64,000 nt of DNA, taken from positions 434,001 to 498,000 of the forward strand of contig NZ_JANUFF010000001.1 in assembly GCF_024806495.1 (NCBI RefSeq), read 5' to 3'. The translations under genes were made by a program, and so were the position numbers. The notes under the pieces are model-generated. The model ran no database searches, was not told the origin of the DNA, and saw nothing but the letters and a program-made list of their open reading frames with translations. Within the stretch, counting starts at the first letter, position 1. Every line of letters starts with the position of its first letter. Source of the stretch: Chryseobacterium sp. JUb7 (lineage in GTDB: Bacteria > Bacteroidota > Bacteroidia > Flavobacteriales > Weeksellaceae). This document shows positions 1 to 10,230 of this stretch, piece by piece.

Positions 1-371
1 ACTTCGGAAACCTTTACTGGTAACAATCCGTTATTCAAGGCATTCCCTTTAAAGATATCTGCAAAAAAACTGGATATCACCACTTTAAAACCATAATCTG
101 TCAAAGACCATGCCGCATGCTCCCGACTGCTTCCACAACCGAAATTATTTCCCGCTACCAGAATTTCCCCACTGTATTGAAGGTTATTCAGAACAAAATC
201 AGCATTTGGCTCATTGGTGTGAACATTGTACCTCCAGTCTCTGAACAGATTATCTCCAAAACCATTTTTATCAATACTTTTTAAAAATCTTGCAGGGATA
301 ATCTGATCCGTATCTATATTTTCTACCGGCAAAGGAATTGCACGGGATTTTATTATAACTAATTTTTGCAT
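1..371 (-). CDS. leuD: 3-isopropylmalate dehydratase small subunit, partial (C-terminus beyond window)
   Basis: Small subunit of isopropylmalate isomerase, which with LeuC converts 2-isopropylmalate to 3-isopropylmalate in leucine synthesis. The protein starts with [15 protein letters not shown] and continues with [15 protein letters not shown], the conserved N-terminal motif of LeuD, then [15 protein letters not shown], the swivel-domain signature. About 123 residues are visible of a family length near 200; the 3' end lies outside the window. It starts 30 nt downstream of the leuC stop on the same strand, so it is the third gene of a leuA-leuC-leuD operon. The start is the first ATG of the frame and fits the family N-terminus. 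Confidence 0.95.
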   Translation of the reverse strand, partial: MQKLVIIKSRAIPLPVENIDTDQIIPARFLKSIDKNGFGDNLFRDWRYNVHTNEPNADFVLNNLQYSGEILVAGNNFGCGSSREHAAWSLTDYGFKVVISSFFADIFKGNALNNGLLPVKVSE

Positions 372-401
372 TTTGTTGAAATCAAAATAATTTTAATTTG
401 T

Positions 402-1790
402 TTAGTTTAAATTTTCAAAGATTGAAATTCGGCCTTCGATCGCTACTTTTGCAGCAGTAAGAGGACTTGCAAGGATCGTTCTGGCTCCCTGCCCCTGTCT
501 TCCTTCAAAATTTCTGTTGGAGGTTGAAACACAATATTCACCTTCAGGGATTTTATCATCATTCATTGCCAGACACGCAGAACATCCCGGCTGCCTGATC
601 TGGAAACCAGCTTCATTAAAAACCTTATCCAATCCCTCTGCTAAGATCTGCTTTACAACCTGCTGAGATCCCGGAACGATAAGAGCCTGAACATGTTCCG
701 ACTTACTTTTCCCTCTGATATAGTCAGCTGCAGAGCGGAAATCTTCAATTCTCGCATTGGTACAGCTTCCAATAAACACATAATTAACTTTGATATCCGA
801 AAGTGCCTGACCGGCTTTTAAGCCCATATATTTTAAAGCTTTCTCTTCCGATTCATTTTGCGGAACCGGAATATTCTGATGAATTGAAATTCCCATTCCT
901 GGATTGGTTCCATAAGTGATCATTGGATAAATCTCGGAAGCATCAAAACTATATTCAGCATCAAAAACGGCATCTTCATCCGTTTTTAAAGTCTTCCAGT
1001 ATTCCAATTTCTCTTCCCACTCTTCACCTTTCGGAGCAAAAGTTCTTCCTTTTACATATTCAAAAGTCGTTTCATCGGGCGCGATCATTCCTCCTCTGGC
1101 CCCCATTTCGATACTCATATTGCAAACGGTCATTCTGCCTTCCATAGACATTTCTTCGAAAACATTTCCGGCATATTCACAGAAATAGCCCGTTCCGCTA
1201 TCGGTTCCTATTTTTGAAATAATATAAAGGATAACATCTTTGGGCTGAACGTTCTTATTAAGTTTTCCGTTGACATTTACCCTCATAGACTTAGGCTTAT
1301 TCAACAACAAACACTGGCTTGCAAAAACCTGCGCAACCTGACTCGTCCCGATTCCAAATGCAATAGAACCAAAAGCTCCATGTGTTGAAGTATGACTGTC
1401 ACCACAAACAATGCTCATCCCGGGTTGCGTAAAACCTAATTCGGGAGCAATAATATGTACAATCCCCTGGTACTGATGCCCGAGTCCGTATAATTCAATA
1501 TTATTTTTTTTACAGTTTTCTGTTAACTGTTCGACTTGATTTCTTGAAGAATCGTCACGAATAGGTTTGTCCTGATCCAGAGTCGGAACGTTATGATCTG
1601 CTGTAGCCACAATCTGCTGAGGCCTGAAAACTTCAAGATTTCGGGTCTCCAATTCAGCAAATGCCTGTGGACTTGTCACTTCGTGAATCAGATGTTTGTC
1701 AATATATATAATTTGAGGACCATCCGGGATTGTTTCTACAACATGAGCATCCCAGACTTTATCAAAAAGTGTCTTTTTAGTATTATTCAT
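402..1790 (-). CDS. leuC: 3-isopropylmalate dehydratase large subunit
   Basis: Large catalytic subunit of isopropylmalate isomerase, an aconitase-superfamily [4Fe-4S] enzyme in leucine synthesis. The 462 residues match the usual LeuC length. Visible motifs: DKVWDAHVV at the N-terminus, [15 protein letters not shown] in the aconitase core, and the cluster cysteines in [14 protein letters not shown] and in [10 protein letters not shown] near the C-terminus. It lies 26 nt after leuA and 30 nt before leuD, which supports one transcript from a promoter upstream of leuA. Confidence 0.97.
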   Translation of the reverse strand: MNNTKKTLFDKVWDAHVVETIPDGPQIIYIDKHLIHEVTSPQAFAELETRNLEVFRPQQIVATADHNVPTLDQDKPIRDDSSRNQVEQLTENCKKNNIELYGLGHQYQGIVHIIAPELGFTQPGMSIVCGDSHTSTHGAFGSIAFGIGTSQVAQVFASQCLLLNKPKSMRVNVNGKLNKNVQPKDVILYIISKIGTDSGTGYFCEYAGNVFEEMSMEGRMTVCNMSIEMGARGGMIAPDETTFEYVKGRTFAPKGEEWEEKLEYWKTLKTDEDAVFDAEYSFDASEIYPMITYGTNPGMGISIHQNIPVPQNESEEKALKYMGLKAGQALSDIKVNYVFIGSCTNARIEDFRSAADYIRGKSKSEHVQALIVPGSQQVVKQILAEGLDKVFNEAGFQIRQPGCSACLAMNDDKIPEGEYCVSTSNRNFEGRQGQGARTILASPLTAAKVAIEGRISIFENLN

Positions 1791-1816
1791 TTTAACCTTT
1801 CTAAATTTAAATCAAA

Positions 1817-2980
1817 CTACCCTATTTTGCGGGTTACTTTTTCAATGATTAAGCTTAAATCATCATTATTAACCTCCTTTTTGCGATCTGCAATTTTTAA
1901 AAACTCCTGATATAAAAAATCAAGCTCATTTTTGGTAACCTCAAAACCAATGTGTTTGAATCTATACGCTAAAGCCGACCTTCCACTTCTTGCTGTTAAA
2001 ACAATCGATGACGCATTCACGCCTACTTCCGCAGGATCGATAATCTCATAAGTCTCTCTGTTTTTAATCACACCGTCTTGGTGAATTCCTGAACTGTGGG
2101 CAAAAGCATTAGCTCCTACAATTGCTTTATTAGGCTGCACCGGCATTCCCATTAAATCTGAAACCAAAATGCTCATGCTATTGAGCATTTTGGAGTTAAC
2201 ATCAGTATGTAATTTTAAGTGCGCATGTTGTTTAAGAACCATCACTACTTCTTCCAATGCCGTATTTCCGGCTCTTTCTCCCAATCCGTTGATGGTACAT
2301 TCAATCTGTCTAGCTCCGTTTATAACTCCGGAAATAGAATTGGCTGTCGCCATTCCTAAATCATTATGACAGTGGCAGGATAAAATCGCGTTATCGATTC
2401 CTTTTACGTTTTCTCTCAGGTATTTTATTTTTTCACCATATTCCTCAGGGAGGCAATATCCGGTGGTATCAGGAATATTTAAGACCGTAGCTCCGGCTTT
2501 AATAACTTCCTCACAAACTTTTGCCAGATAGTCATTGTCTGTTCTTCCGGCATCTTCAGCGTAAAATTCTACATCCTCAACAAAAGTTTTAGCATATTTC
2601 ACTGCCTGAACTGCACGTTCAATAATATCTTCTCGATTCGAATTGAATTTGTGTTTAATGTGAGAGTCGGAAGTTCCGATTCCCGTGTGAATTCTTGGTC
2701 TTTTTGCAAATCTTAAGGCCTCTGCAGCCGTATCAATATCTTTCTGATTCGCCCTTGTCAATCCACATACTTTTGCATTTCTCACCAGTTTTGAAATTTC
2801 TGAAACAGAATGAAAATCTCCCGGACTTGAAATAGGGAAACCTGCCTCAATAACATCTACTCCGAGCTCATCCAGTTTTTCAGCAATGATTAACTTTTGT
2901 TCTGTATTTAGTTTACAGCCCGGGACTTGCTCTCCATCACGCAACGTGGTATCAAAAATTTCAACTTTTTCGGAATTCAT
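1817..2980 (-). CDS. leuA: 2-isopropylmalate synthase (short form lacking regulatory domain)
   Basis: First committed enzyme of leucine synthesis: condenses acetyl-CoA with 2-oxoisovalerate. The DRE-TIM metallolyase signature is clear: [13 protein letters not shown] at residues 9-21, HIKHKF in the middle, and the metal-binding [11 protein letters not shown] near residue 200. The GxGERAGN loop is also present. At 387 residues it stops after the linker region and has no C-terminal leucine-binding (LeuA allosteric) domain, whereas classical LeuA has about 500-550. Short forms can also be homocitrate or citramalate synthases, but the direct linkage to leuC and leuD supports LeuA. Confidence 0.9.
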   Translation of the reverse strand: MNSEKVEIFDTTLRDGEQVPGCKLNTEQKLIIAEKLDELGVDVIEAGFPISSPGDFHSVSEISKLVRNAKVCGLTRANQKDIDTAAEALRFAKRPRIHTGIGTSDSHIKHKFNSNREDIIERAVQAVKYAKTFVEDVEFYAEDAGRTDNDYLAKVCEEVIKAGATVLNIPDTTGYCLPEEYGEKIKYLRENVKGIDNAILSCHCHNDLGMATANSISGVINGARQIECTINGLGERAGNTALEEVVMVLKQHAHLKLHTDVNSKMLNSMSILVSDLMGMPVQPNKAIVGANAFAHSSGIHQDGVIKNRETYEIIDPAEVGVNASSIVLTARSGRSALAYRFKHIGFEVTKNELDFLYQEFLKIADRKKEVNNDDLSLIIEKVTRKIG

Positions 2981-3007
2981 AATGAAGTTTTTTACTTAAT
3001 TTTGATT

Positions 3008-3015
3008 CAAAACTA
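3008..3015 (-). promoter_or_regulatory. Candidate -7 element of the leu operon promoter
   Basis: The minus strand reads TAGTTTTG, an exact match to the Bacteroidota -7 consensus TAnnTTTG, about 28 nt upstream of the leuA start. No convincing TTTG -33 element is present at 19-21 nt, so this rests on one box only. Confidence 0.45.
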
Positions 3016-3127
3016 AAGAGTCCCGATATCATTTAATTTTTATTTTTTTTGAAATTACAATATTCAAAACATAAAAAAATGATTTTACAACACTGTTAGT
3101 CAATACCTTAAACAGCAAAAATTTACA

Positions 3128-4669
3128 ATGGCAGAATTGCACAAAGATTTTTTATTTGTATTAATCAAGTCACTCACGACTTCTGAAAAACGACAATTCA
3201 AGCTGTACGTAAACCGTCTTGGAATTAATGTGGATGCAAAGTTTCTTCTTCTTTTTTCAGAAATGGATAAGATGAAAGAATATGATGAACATATTATCAT
3301 CAACAAAAAAATTTCGACCAAACAGCAGTTGTCAAATTTGAAAGCCCATCTTTACAAACAAATTCTGGTAAGCTTAAGGATGAATCCGAGCCACCAGAAT
3401 TACAGAATACAACTTCGCGAGCAGCTAGATTTCGCCAATATTTTATATCAGAAAGGACTCTACAAACAGGCTTTAAAAATTTTGGACAAAACCAAGCAGT
3501 CTGCTTTAGAATTAGACGAAAAAAGCATTGCTTCGGAAATCATTGATCTGGAAAAAGTAATTGAATCACAATTCATTACACGAAGTATTGAAGGACGGGC
3601 CGAAGAACTGATTAAGCAATCGACCGAAATCAGCAAACAAAACCATTATGCTACAGAACTGTCTAATCTCTCACTGAAGTTATACAGCGAAATGCTGACT
3701 CACGGCTATGTAAAAAATGATGAAGACCGGGCCGAAATAATGGATATTTTTGAAGAACAAATCAATAAGATCAGATTCGAAAAACTAAACTTTACAGAGA
3801 AATTATGGTATTTTAAAGCTCATGTCTGGAAAAATCAATTATTACAGGAATATAAGTACACCTTAAAATATGCATTTCAGTGGGTTGATTTATTTCACAA
3901 AAATCCGGATATGATCCTGAGCCACCCCGTATGGTATATTAAAGGAAATACATACCTGCTGAAAATCCTTTTTCTATATGGAAATATCGATATTCTTGAA
4001 GATAGTTTTGACGAATTCAACAAGGTGATTTCGTCTTCAAGCTTTACTCAAAATGAAAATATACAATCACTTGTTTTTCTGACCTATTATAACACTTTAA
4101 TGAATATTCACTTCGTGAAGGGTGAATTTTTTTCCGGAACAAAACTGATTCCTGAAATCGAATTAAAAATGGAAAGGTTCCGTGATAAAATTGATGAACA
4201 CCATTTTATGATTCTTTATCTGAAAATGGCGGCCATGTTTTTTGGAAGTAAAAAATTTCATGAGTCAATAAAGTATTCTTTGAAAGTCATTGAAGCCAAA
4301 GGAAATGTACAGGAAGACCTCTTGTTCCATACAAGGATTCTGATTTTGATGGCAAAATTTGAGTCCGGAAACGATGAAGATTATGATGAATTTATTAAAG
4401 CAACGCTTAAATTCGCTAAAAAGATGAAAAAACCGGATGATTTTCATTTTGAAAGTATAAAATTCTTCAAAAACCTAAATGATCTTACGCAGGATAAACA
4501 GCTCAGATCATTCAAAGATTTTAATAAAAAGCTTGATCTATTTTCTGAAAATGAATATTACAGACGGTCTCTGTTGTACATAGATATCCACGGCTGGGTA
4601 AAATCTAAAGTAAAAAATGTAGATGTAATTGAGATTATCAAAGAAAAAGTGAGGTATAAAAGAAAATAA
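3128..4669 (+). CDS. Conserved hypothetical helical-repeat protein
   Basis: A 513-residue, probably cytoplasmic protein with no signal peptide or membrane segment. I do not recognise a named domain. The sequence is rich in Lys, Leu and Glu with repeated amphipathic helices (for example FANILYQKGLYKQALKILDK near residues 100-120), which looks like tetratricopeptide-type helical pairs. The N-terminus (SLTTSEKRQFKLYVNRLG) is polar and charged. Large TPR-like proteins of this sort are common in Bacteroidota with no assigned role. It is transcribed divergently from leuA, with 147 nt between the two starts, and no functional link is evident. Confidence 0.8.
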   Translation: MAELHKDFLFVLIKSLTTSEKRQFKLYVNRLGINVDAKFLLLFSEMDKMKEYDEHIIINKKISTKQQLSNLKAHLYKQILVSLRMNPSHQNYRIQLREQLDFANILYQKGLYKQALKILDKTKQSALELDEKSIASEIIDLEKVIESQFITRSIEGRAEELIKQSTEISKQNHYATELSNLSLKLYSEMLTHGYVKNDEDRAEIMDIFEEQINKIRFEKLNFTEKLWYFKAHVWKNQLLQEYKYTLKYAFQWVDLFHKNPDMILSHPVWYIKGNTYLLKILFLYGNIDILEDSFDEFNKVISSSSFTQNENIQSLVFLTYYNTLMNIHFVKGEFFSGTKLIPEIELKMERFRDKIDEHHFMILYLKMAAMFFGSKKFHESIKYSLKVIEAKGNVQEDLLFHTRILILMAKFESGNDEDYDEFIKATLKFAKKMKKPDDFHFESIKFFKNLNDLTQDKQLRSFKDFNKKLDLFSENEYYRRSLLYIDIHGWVKSKVKNVDVIEIIKEKVRYKRK

Positions 4670-4797
4670 GAGAATTAAAACCCTCGGCTATCTAAAGGTT
4701 TTCGAGGAAATCCAGAAATATTTTGCTCTGTTTCAGTCCTTCCCAACTGCTTTTTTAGCTGCTGTAACATATCTTACATGAAGAATTATTTTTTGTT

Positions 4798-5973
4798 TTA
4801 ATTAAGTTGATTGTTAATAGATTCTATCGTGCTTTCTTCAAAAACTTTTAAAAGCTGCGGAATAAAATCGCCAAAAGTTTTATATTTTACCCTGTTCGAA
4901 TTGTACTCTTTCAATTTTTCCTCCAACTGTGGTAAAAAAATAAAATTATTCTTCAGGTGATAGACCTCCAGTTTCTTTGCTCTTTCAAAATCTTTCTGAA
5001 TCTTAGCCGTCTGAATTTCACCCAGTCGCACCAGATGTTCAGCAACGCATGCCTGATAATCCCCGTATCCTCCGGTTTTAATCATTGTTTCCTTTAAATT
5101 CGAATTTTCAAACAAAACTTTAAATTTCTGTAGACTTTCTTTGTGTTTGTACACCTCTTTATTCACAAAAGAATGTCCAAATTCATGAACGCTTAAAAAC
5201 CTCGCCTGAAACTGATTGTCATAACCAAACTGCCCCTGTTTCTCAACTTTTATAAACGGACTGGCAATCTCATATATATTTTTTGCTCCTGATTTTAATA
5301 TAACGTCAACACCAATTCCCCTCCCTTCACCATCTTCGATAGGCCACATCATCATTGGAGAAACAAGAATCGTATACTGATTGAATTTCTCGCCATAAAA
5401 TGCTTCCATAGCATTGGTAAAACCCACCGGAATCTGTTTATTATACTCATCAATGGCTCCCTGATAAAATTCTCTATTCTCTTTAAAAAACTGATCCAGG
5501 TTTTCATGAATATAAAATTTCGAAAGCTTTAATAAATAGTTTTTAATCAATAAAGTAACTGCTTCATTCTGCTCTTTAGTCAGATTATTATAGTCAAATA
5601 CATAGTGAGCCACCCATTCTTCTGATGGAAATTCTTTGTAATACAACAGCGATTTCATCAATGCATCATTGCCCAAACCGTATTTTTCCATGATGACATC
5701 ATTAAGTTCAGCTGTAGAAACAGCAATATCCGAATTCTTAAGATGACTGTACTTTTGTAAGGCTCTTTTAACGACAGGCTGATACGCTGAACATACTTTA
5801 ATTTTATATAGTTCAAAGTCTTTATTATTTCTTCTATGCTCTGCTGCAAGGATTTCTGCAAGAAAATAAGTTTCAATATTTTTATTATAGGTCACGGAAA
5901 ATTTTGACGTATTTTTCTGAGAAAAGCTTAAGGTAAAAATGATTACCGCGAAAACTGAGGCTATTTTTTTCAT
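4798..5973 (-). CDS. Secreted DUF4932-like putative zinc peptidase
   Basis: A 391-residue protein with a short signal peptide (KKIASVFAVIIFTLSFSQ) and a gluzincin-like motif HEFGHSFVN near residue 265, which fits HExxH zinc coordination, so a metallopeptidase fold is likely. The third zinc ligand could be a Glu in the following ~70 residues (for example in CVAEHLVRLGE). I believe this corresponds to the DUF4932 family, but that is recall and not a search. Substrate unknown; expected in the periplasm or outside the cell. It is a single gene facing away from thrS. Confidence 0.75.
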   Translation of the reverse strand: MKKIASVFAVIIFTLSFSQKNTSKFSVTYNKNIETYFLAEILAAEHRRNNKDFELYKIKVCSAYQPVVKRALQKYSHLKNSDIAVSTAELNDVIMEKYGLGNDALMKSLLYYKEFPSEEWVAHYVFDYNNLTKEQNEAVTLLIKNYLLKLSKFYIHENLDQFFKENREFYQGAIDEYNKQIPVGFTNAMEAFYGEKFNQYTILVSPMMMWPIEDGEGRGIGVDVILKSGAKNIYEIASPFIKVEKQGQFGYDNQFQARFLSVHEFGHSFVNKEVYKHKESLQKFKVLFENSNLKETMIKTGGYGDYQACVAEHLVRLGEIQTAKIQKDFERAKKLEVYHLKNNFIFLPQLEEKLKEYNSNRVKYKTFGDFIPQLLKVFEESTIESINNQLN

Positions 5974-6034
5974 GGTCTGGTATTAATTCTTGGTCTAAAT
6001 ATGTGCGAATATAGTATATTAACTAAAAAATGCG

Positions 6035-6042
6035 TATTTTTG
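6035..6042 (+). promoter_or_regulatory. Candidate -7 element for thrS
   Basis: TATTTTTG matches TAnnTTTG 24 nt upstream of the thrS ATG. No -33 TTTG is seen at the expected distance. Confidence 0.45.
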
Positions 6043-6066
6043 CCTCTTAAAATTTCTTAGTAAACA

Positions 6067-7986
6067 ATGATAAAAATTACACTTCCAGACAATAGCGTCA
6101 AAGAATTCGAGGCGGGAGTTACTCCGCTAGATGTGGCAAAATCTATAAGCGAGGGATTGGCTAGAAACACCATTTCCGCAGTTGTAAATGACAAGCAAGT
6201 TGAAACGACCACGCCTATAACCACGGATTCTACGGTACAGTTGTTGACATGGAACGATGATCTTGGAAAGAAAGCTTTCTGGCATTCTTCAGCCCACCTT
6301 TTGGCGCAGGCTATCCTTGAATTTTATCCTAATGCTAAGCTGACCATCGGTCCTGCCATCGAAAGTGGATTCTATTATGATGTAGATTTCGGTGACGAAA
6401 GTTTATCTGAAAAAGATTTTGAGAAAATTGAGAAAAAAGTATTGGAAAATGCTAAAAAAGGCTCTACTTTCTCATTATATCCGGTTTCAAAAGAAGAGGC
6501 ATTAAAAACGTATGCAGATAACCCATATAAAGTAGAATTGATTTCTAATCTTAATGATGGAGAGATCACTTTTGTGACCCATGATAATTTCACAGATCTT
6601 TGTCGTGGAGGGCATATTCCAAATACGGGCATTGTAAAGGCTGTAAAGATTTTAAATGCTGCAGGAGCTTATTGGAGAGGAAACGAAAAAAATCCTCAGC
6701 TAACAAGAGTTTATGGTGTTTCTTTCCCTAAACAGAAGGATTTAACTGAATATCTTGAAAGACTAGAAGAGGCAAAAAGAAGAGATCACAGAAAATTAGG
6801 TAAAGAGCTTGGAATTTTCGCTTTCTCAGAAAAAGTAGGTGCCGGATTACCGCTTTGGTTACCAAAAGGGACTGCTTTGAGAAGAAAACTGGAAAATTTC
6901 CTTTCTGATGCTCAGAAAAAAGGAGGTTATGAATTCGTAATGTCTCCACATATCGGAGCTAAAGAATTGTATGTAACTTCCGGACACTGGGACAAATATG
7001 GAGCAGACAGCTTCCAGCCTATTAAAACTCCAAATGAAGGAGAGGAATTTTTGTTGAAACCAATGAACTGCCCTCACCACTGTGAAATTTATAAAACTTC
7101 ACAATGGAGCTACAGGGATCTCCCTAAAAGATATGCAGAATTCGGAACTGTTTACAGATATGAGCAAAGTGGAGAGCTTCACGGATTAACAAGAGTGCGT
7201 GGATTTACTCAGGATGATGCTCACCTTTTCTGTACTCCGGATCAGCTTTCCGAAGAATTTGAAAAAGTAATTGATTTAACACTTTATGTTTTCAAATCTT
7301 TAGGTTTTGAAGATTTTGTTACTCAGGTTTCTTTAAGAGATCCTGAAAACAGAGAAAAATATATCGGTTCTGACGAAAATTGGGAAAAAGCCGAAAGTGC
7401 AATTATCAATGCTGCTCAGAAAAAAGGACTGAAGACGGTTGTTGAGTATGGTGAAGCTGCATTCTATGGTCCTAAGCTGGATTTCATGGTGAAAGATGCT
7501 TTAGGAAGAAAATGGCAGTTGGGAACGATTCAGGTTGATTACAACTTACCGGAAAGATTTGATCTTCATTATATCGGAAACGACAATGAAAAACACAGAC
7601 CGGTGATGATCCACAGAGCACCATTCGGATCTATGGAGCGTTTTATTGCGATTTTACTTGAAAATACAGCAGGAGATTTCCCATTATGGCTAAGCCCTGA
7701 TCAGTTCATAATTCTACCGATAAGTGAAAAATATGTAGATTATGCAAAAAAAGTTTCACAATTTTTAGAAAATCACGATATTAGCGGTCAGATTGATGAC
7801 AGAAACGAGAAAACCGGTAAAAAGATCCGTGATGCAGAATTGAAAAAGATCCCATTCATGCTGGTAGTAGGAGAAAATGAAGAGAATGATGGCACAATTT
7901 CTGTAAGAAGACGTGGCGAAGGAGATCTTGGAGTGATGAATCTGGAGGACTTTGTTTCTTATTTTAAGAAAGAAGCAGCCATATAA
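6067..7986 (+). CDS. thrS: Threonine--tRNA ligase
   Basis: Class II aminoacyl-tRNA synthetase charging tRNA-Thr. The 639 residues are full length. Domains in order: TGS (about 1-60), editing domain with [10 protein letters not shown] near residue 75 and the [12 protein letters not shown] segment near 180, the catalytic core with [11 protein letters not shown] (zinc Cys and motif 2 approach), [11 protein letters not shown], and motif 3 [11 protein letters not shown] near 515, then the anticodon-binding domain. The order thrS-infC-rpmI-rplT is the common bacterial arrangement; here the last two are separated from infC by another gene. Confidence 0.98.
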   Translation: MIKITLPDNSVKEFEAGVTPLDVAKSISEGLARNTISAVVNDKQVETTTPITTDSTVQLLTWNDDLGKKAFWHSSAHLLAQAILEFYPNAKLTIGPAIESGFYYDVDFGDESLSEKDFEKIEKKVLENAKKGSTFSLYPVSKEEALKTYADNPYKVELISNLNDGEITFVTHDNFTDLCRGGHIPNTGIVKAVKILNAAGAYWRGNEKNPQLTRVYGVSFPKQKDLTEYLERLEEAKRRDHRKLGKELGIFAFSEKVGAGLPLWLPKGTALRRKLENFLSDAQKKGGYEFVMSPHIGAKELYVTSGHWDKYGADSFQPIKTPNEGEEFLLKPMNCPHHCEIYKTSQWSYRDLPKRYAEFGTVYRYEQSGELHGLTRVRGFTQDDAHLFCTPDQLSEEFEKVIDLTLYVFKSLGFEDFVTQVSLRDPENREKYIGSDENWEKAESAIINAAQKKGLKTVVEYGEAAFYGPKLDFMVKDALGRKWQLGTIQVDYNLPERFDLHYIGNDNEKHRPVMIHRAPFGSMERFIAILLENTAGDFPLWLSPDQFIILPISEKYVDYAKKVSQFLENHDISGQIDDRNEKTGKKIRDAELKKIPFMLVVGENEENDGTISVRRRGEGDLGVMNLEDFVSYFKKEAAI

Positions 7987-8002
7987 AATTTAATAAATAA
8001 AC

Positions 8003-8036
8003 AATTAAGGTATTAAGATCTCTTAGTACCTTAATT
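8003..8036 (+). promoter_or_regulatory. Hairpin in the thrS-infC spacer
   Basis: Perfect inverted repeat AATTAAGGTA / TACCTTAATT with a 14-nt loop that itself can pair partly (TAAGA/TCTTA). No U-run follows, so it is a poor terminator. It sits 41 nt before the infC reading frame start and could be a processing site or part of infC control; this role is inference. Confidence 0.4.
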
Positions 8037-8076
8037 TGAGAAATAATAGAAAGTTAACCAATAAAATTATAATACA

Positions 8077-8637
8077 ATAGCACAACGATTTAACAACAGG
8101 GGCCCACAAAGACGTCCTGTACAGGAGGACTTACACTTGATCAACGATAAAATTCGTGTGAGAGAGCTTCGTTTGGTGGGCGATAACGTAGAGCCGGGAA
8201 TTTATCCAATTGACAAAGCAAGACAAATTGCTGCGGAACAGGAATTGGATCTTGTAGTAATTTCCGACAAGGCTGAACCGTTTATTGCAAGAATATTAGA
8301 ATATAAAAAATTCTTATATGAGCAAAAGAAAAAGCAAAAGGAATTAAAAGCTAAGCAAGTAAAAGTTGTCGTAAAAGAGATCCGTTTCGGGCCTCAGACT
8401 GATGATCACGATTACGAGTTTAAGAAGAAGCATGCTGAAAAATTCCTTGAAGAAGGTTCAAAATTAAAAACCTACGTATTTTTTAAAGGACGTTCGATTA
8501 TCTTTAAAGATCAGGGTGAAATCTTGCTTTTAAAACTGGCTCAGGAACTAGAGCACGTTGGAAAAGTAGACCAGCTTCCTAAACTTGAAGGAAAGAGAAT
8601 GATTATGATGATGAGTCCTAAAAAACCAGCTAAATAG
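8077..8637 (+). CDS. infC: Translation initiation factor IF-3, probable AUA start
   Basis: IF-3 binds the 30S subunit and discriminates initiator tRNA and start codon. The core beginning [20 protein letters not shown] is the canonical IF-3 N-domain; the C-domain [21 protein letters not shown] is also clear. The first usable initiator codon within that core is TTG at 8137, but the frame is open upstream and encodes [20 protein letters not shown], an Arg-rich N-terminal tail typical of IF-3 in this group. No ATG, GTG or TTG precedes it; the frame closes at TAA 8062-8064. ATA at 8077 is therefore the likely start, giving 186 residues. Non-AUG starts in infC are known to serve autoregulation (AUU in E. 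coli). Confidence 0.85.
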   Translation: MAQRFNNRGPQRRPVQEDLHLINDKIRVRELRLVGDNVEPGIYPIDKARQIAAEQELDLVVISDKAEPFIARILEYKKFLYEQKKKQKELKAKQVKVVVKEIRFGPQTDDHDYEFKKKHAEKFLEEGSKLKTYVFFKGRSIIFKDQGEILLLKLAQELEHVGKVDQLPKLEGKRMIMMMSPKKPAK

Positions 8638-8675
8638 TCACATTAATCAGATTTTACGGTCTGATTTAAAATATA

Positions 8676-8702
8676 AACCTCAAAGCAATTTGAGGTTTTT
8701 TT
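8676..8702 (+). terminator. Intrinsic terminator after infC
   Basis: Stem AACCTCAAA / TTTGAGGTT with a GCAA tetraloop, followed by seven T. A weaker hairpin (AATCAGA/TCTGATT, 8645-8666) precedes it. This ends the thrS-infC unit ahead of the hydrolase gene. Confidence 0.85.
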
Positions 8703-8837
8703 GTGTGAAAACGGTTACATTATTAAACTAGTTAAATATTTATGTATTTTTATTGTGCTATTTTATAAAATTTATAATAATCATTAAATAATTGTTAAAA
8801 TTTATCATAGATCAATATTACGTGAAAAGTTTTGTCC

Positions 8838-8845
8838 TACTTTTG
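8838..8845 (+). promoter_or_regulatory. Candidate -7 element for the alpha/beta hydrolase gene
   Basis: TACTTTTG matches TAnnTTTG 69 nt upstream of the hydrolase ATG. It lies after the infC terminator, so the hydrolase gene is probably transcribed on its own. No clear -33 box. Confidence 0.4.
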
Positions 8846-8914
8846 CTTTAGAAATAAGGAACAATACTTATTCAGTCAATAATAAATTATCATAACAAAT
8901 TAAACAGCAAAACA

Positions 8915-9736
8915 ATGAGCACACTAAAATTAAAAGACGGAACTGAAATTTTTTATAAAGATCAAGGAGAAGGACCAGTATTGATGTTTCACCACGGATG
9001 GCCTCTGTCATCTGATGACTGGGATTCACAGGTTATCTTTTTCTTACAGAAAGGTTACAGAGTCATTACTCACGACAGAAGAGGTCACGGCCGTTCAAGT
9101 CAGAACATATATAATCACACGATTGAACAGTATGCTTCTGATGCATCTGAATTGGTAGAATTCCTTGATTTGAAAGATGTCATCCATATCGGACATTCAA
9201 CAGGTGGTGGTGAAGTAATTCGTTATGTTAACAAATATGCAAATGGCAGAGCCAAAAAAGCAGTATTAATAAGCGCAGTTCCACCAATTATGGTAAAAAG
9301 TGAAACTAATCCGGACGGTGTTCCAATTGATGTTTTTGATGGCATCAGAGAGCAGACACTGAACAACAGACAGCAGTTCTATATCGATATCACTTTCCCT
9401 TTCTACGGATACAACAGAGAAGGCGCAGAGGTAAAAGAAGGCGTACAAAGAAACTGGTGGAGACAGGGAATGATGGGAGGAATTGTAGCTCATTACGATG
9501 GAATTAAAGCTTTTTCTGAGACAGATTTTACAGAAGATCTTAAAGCGGTTGATATTCCTGTTTTAGTATTGCACGGAGAAGATGACCAAATTGTTCCTAT
9601 CGAAAATTCGGCTATAAAATCATCCAAATTATTACAGAACGGTAAGCTGATCACTTATCCAGGTTTTCCTCACGGAATGCCTACAACTCATGCAGATGTT
9701 ATTAATAAAGACCTTTTGGAATTTATTGAGTCATAA
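8915..9736 (+). CDS. Alpha/beta hydrolase, non-haem chloroperoxidase/arylesterase-like
   Basis: A 273-residue alpha/beta hydrolase without signal peptide. Visible: the oxyanion-hole segment FHHGWPLSSDDWD, the nucleophile elbow GHSTGGGE (Ser near residue 95), the strand ending in LVLHGEDDQIVP that supplies the acidic residue (Asp near 225), and the catalytic His in FPHGMPTTH near 250. Together with the HDRRGHGRSSQ block this resembles the cofactor-free chloroperoxidase/perhydrolase group; the physiological substrate is unknown. It has terminators on both sides and stands between infC and rpmI, an unusual position. Confidence 0.88.
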   Translation: MSTLKLKDGTEIFYKDQGEGPVLMFHHGWPLSSDDWDSQVIFFLQKGYRVITHDRRGHGRSSQNIYNHTIEQYASDASELVEFLDLKDVIHIGHSTGGGEVIRYVNKYANGRAKKAVLISAVPPIMVKSETNPDGVPIDVFDGIREQTLNNRQQFYIDITFPFYGYNREGAEVKEGVQRNWWRQGMMGGIVAHYDGIKAFSETDFTEDLKAVDIPVLVLHGEDDQIVPIENSAIKSSKLLQNGKLITYPGFPHGMPTTHADVINKDLLEFIES

Positions 9737-9761
9737 TATTTATCTATTATAAAAGTAAAAG

Positions 9762-9791
9762 CTACAATCAAATTTTGGTTGTAGTTTTTTT
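9762..9791 (+). terminator. Intrinsic terminator after the hydrolase gene
   Basis: Stem CTACAATC / GGTTGTAG (one G-T pair), seven-nt loop, then seven T. Confidence 0.85.
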
Positions 9792-9969
9792 ATGGTATAG
9801 CCTGAAGTTACTGATAGAGTCTTTGTCAATATCAAATGGTCTTATTATTCTGATTTGGTTTTCAAAACCTTCCAGCTTCAAACTTTCTCATCTCTATTAA
9901 AAACCAGAAGTCATATTCTAAACTCAGATGATATTAATGGCTTCCACCCTAGCCTGATTAAAACGACAT

Positions 9970-10041
9970 CCTTTTGGATTACGGGCTCGCTTTGCTTCGC
10001 CCGTAACCCAAAAGATATAGTACTTCGGCAAGCTCAGCATC
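9970..10041. repeat. Palindromic intergenic repeat elements
   Basis: A hairpin with arms around CTTTTGG...ACGGGC and GCCCGTAAC...CAAAAG enclosing TCGCTTTGCTTCG (9970-10008 approximately), followed by CTTCGGCAAGCTCAGCATC at 10023-10041. The second motif is related to copies near 52578, 56533, 57862 and 62907. The 440-nt spacer (9792-10230) otherwise shows no supported gene. Confidence 0.6.
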
Positions 10042-10149
10042 AATTCTAAGCGGGAAATAGCTTTAAATAATAATATCATTCAAAACCTTCATCATTCAGT
10101 TCCCTCCTCTTCCAGCTAAAAATCTCTTTCAAGTCTCAGTTTTTTTTCT

Positions 10150-10157
10150 TAATTTTG
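10150..10157 (+). promoter_or_regulatory. Candidate -7 element for rpmI-rplT
   Basis: TAATTTTG matches TAnnTTTG and lies 73 nt upstream of rpmI, leaving a leader long enough for ribosomal-protein feedback control. No -33 box found. Confidence 0.4.
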
Positions 10158-10230
10158 CAGCCTATTATTCCTGAACTGTCTTCGGGATAACCAAACAGAT
10201 ATTGATAACAAAACAATAAAAAGCAAAACA

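Noticed and set aside
9855-10049. 64-codon frame on the plus strand in the infC-rpmI spacer
   Set aside because: It crosses palindromic repeat elements, has no signal or motif, and its composition follows the repeats, not a gene.
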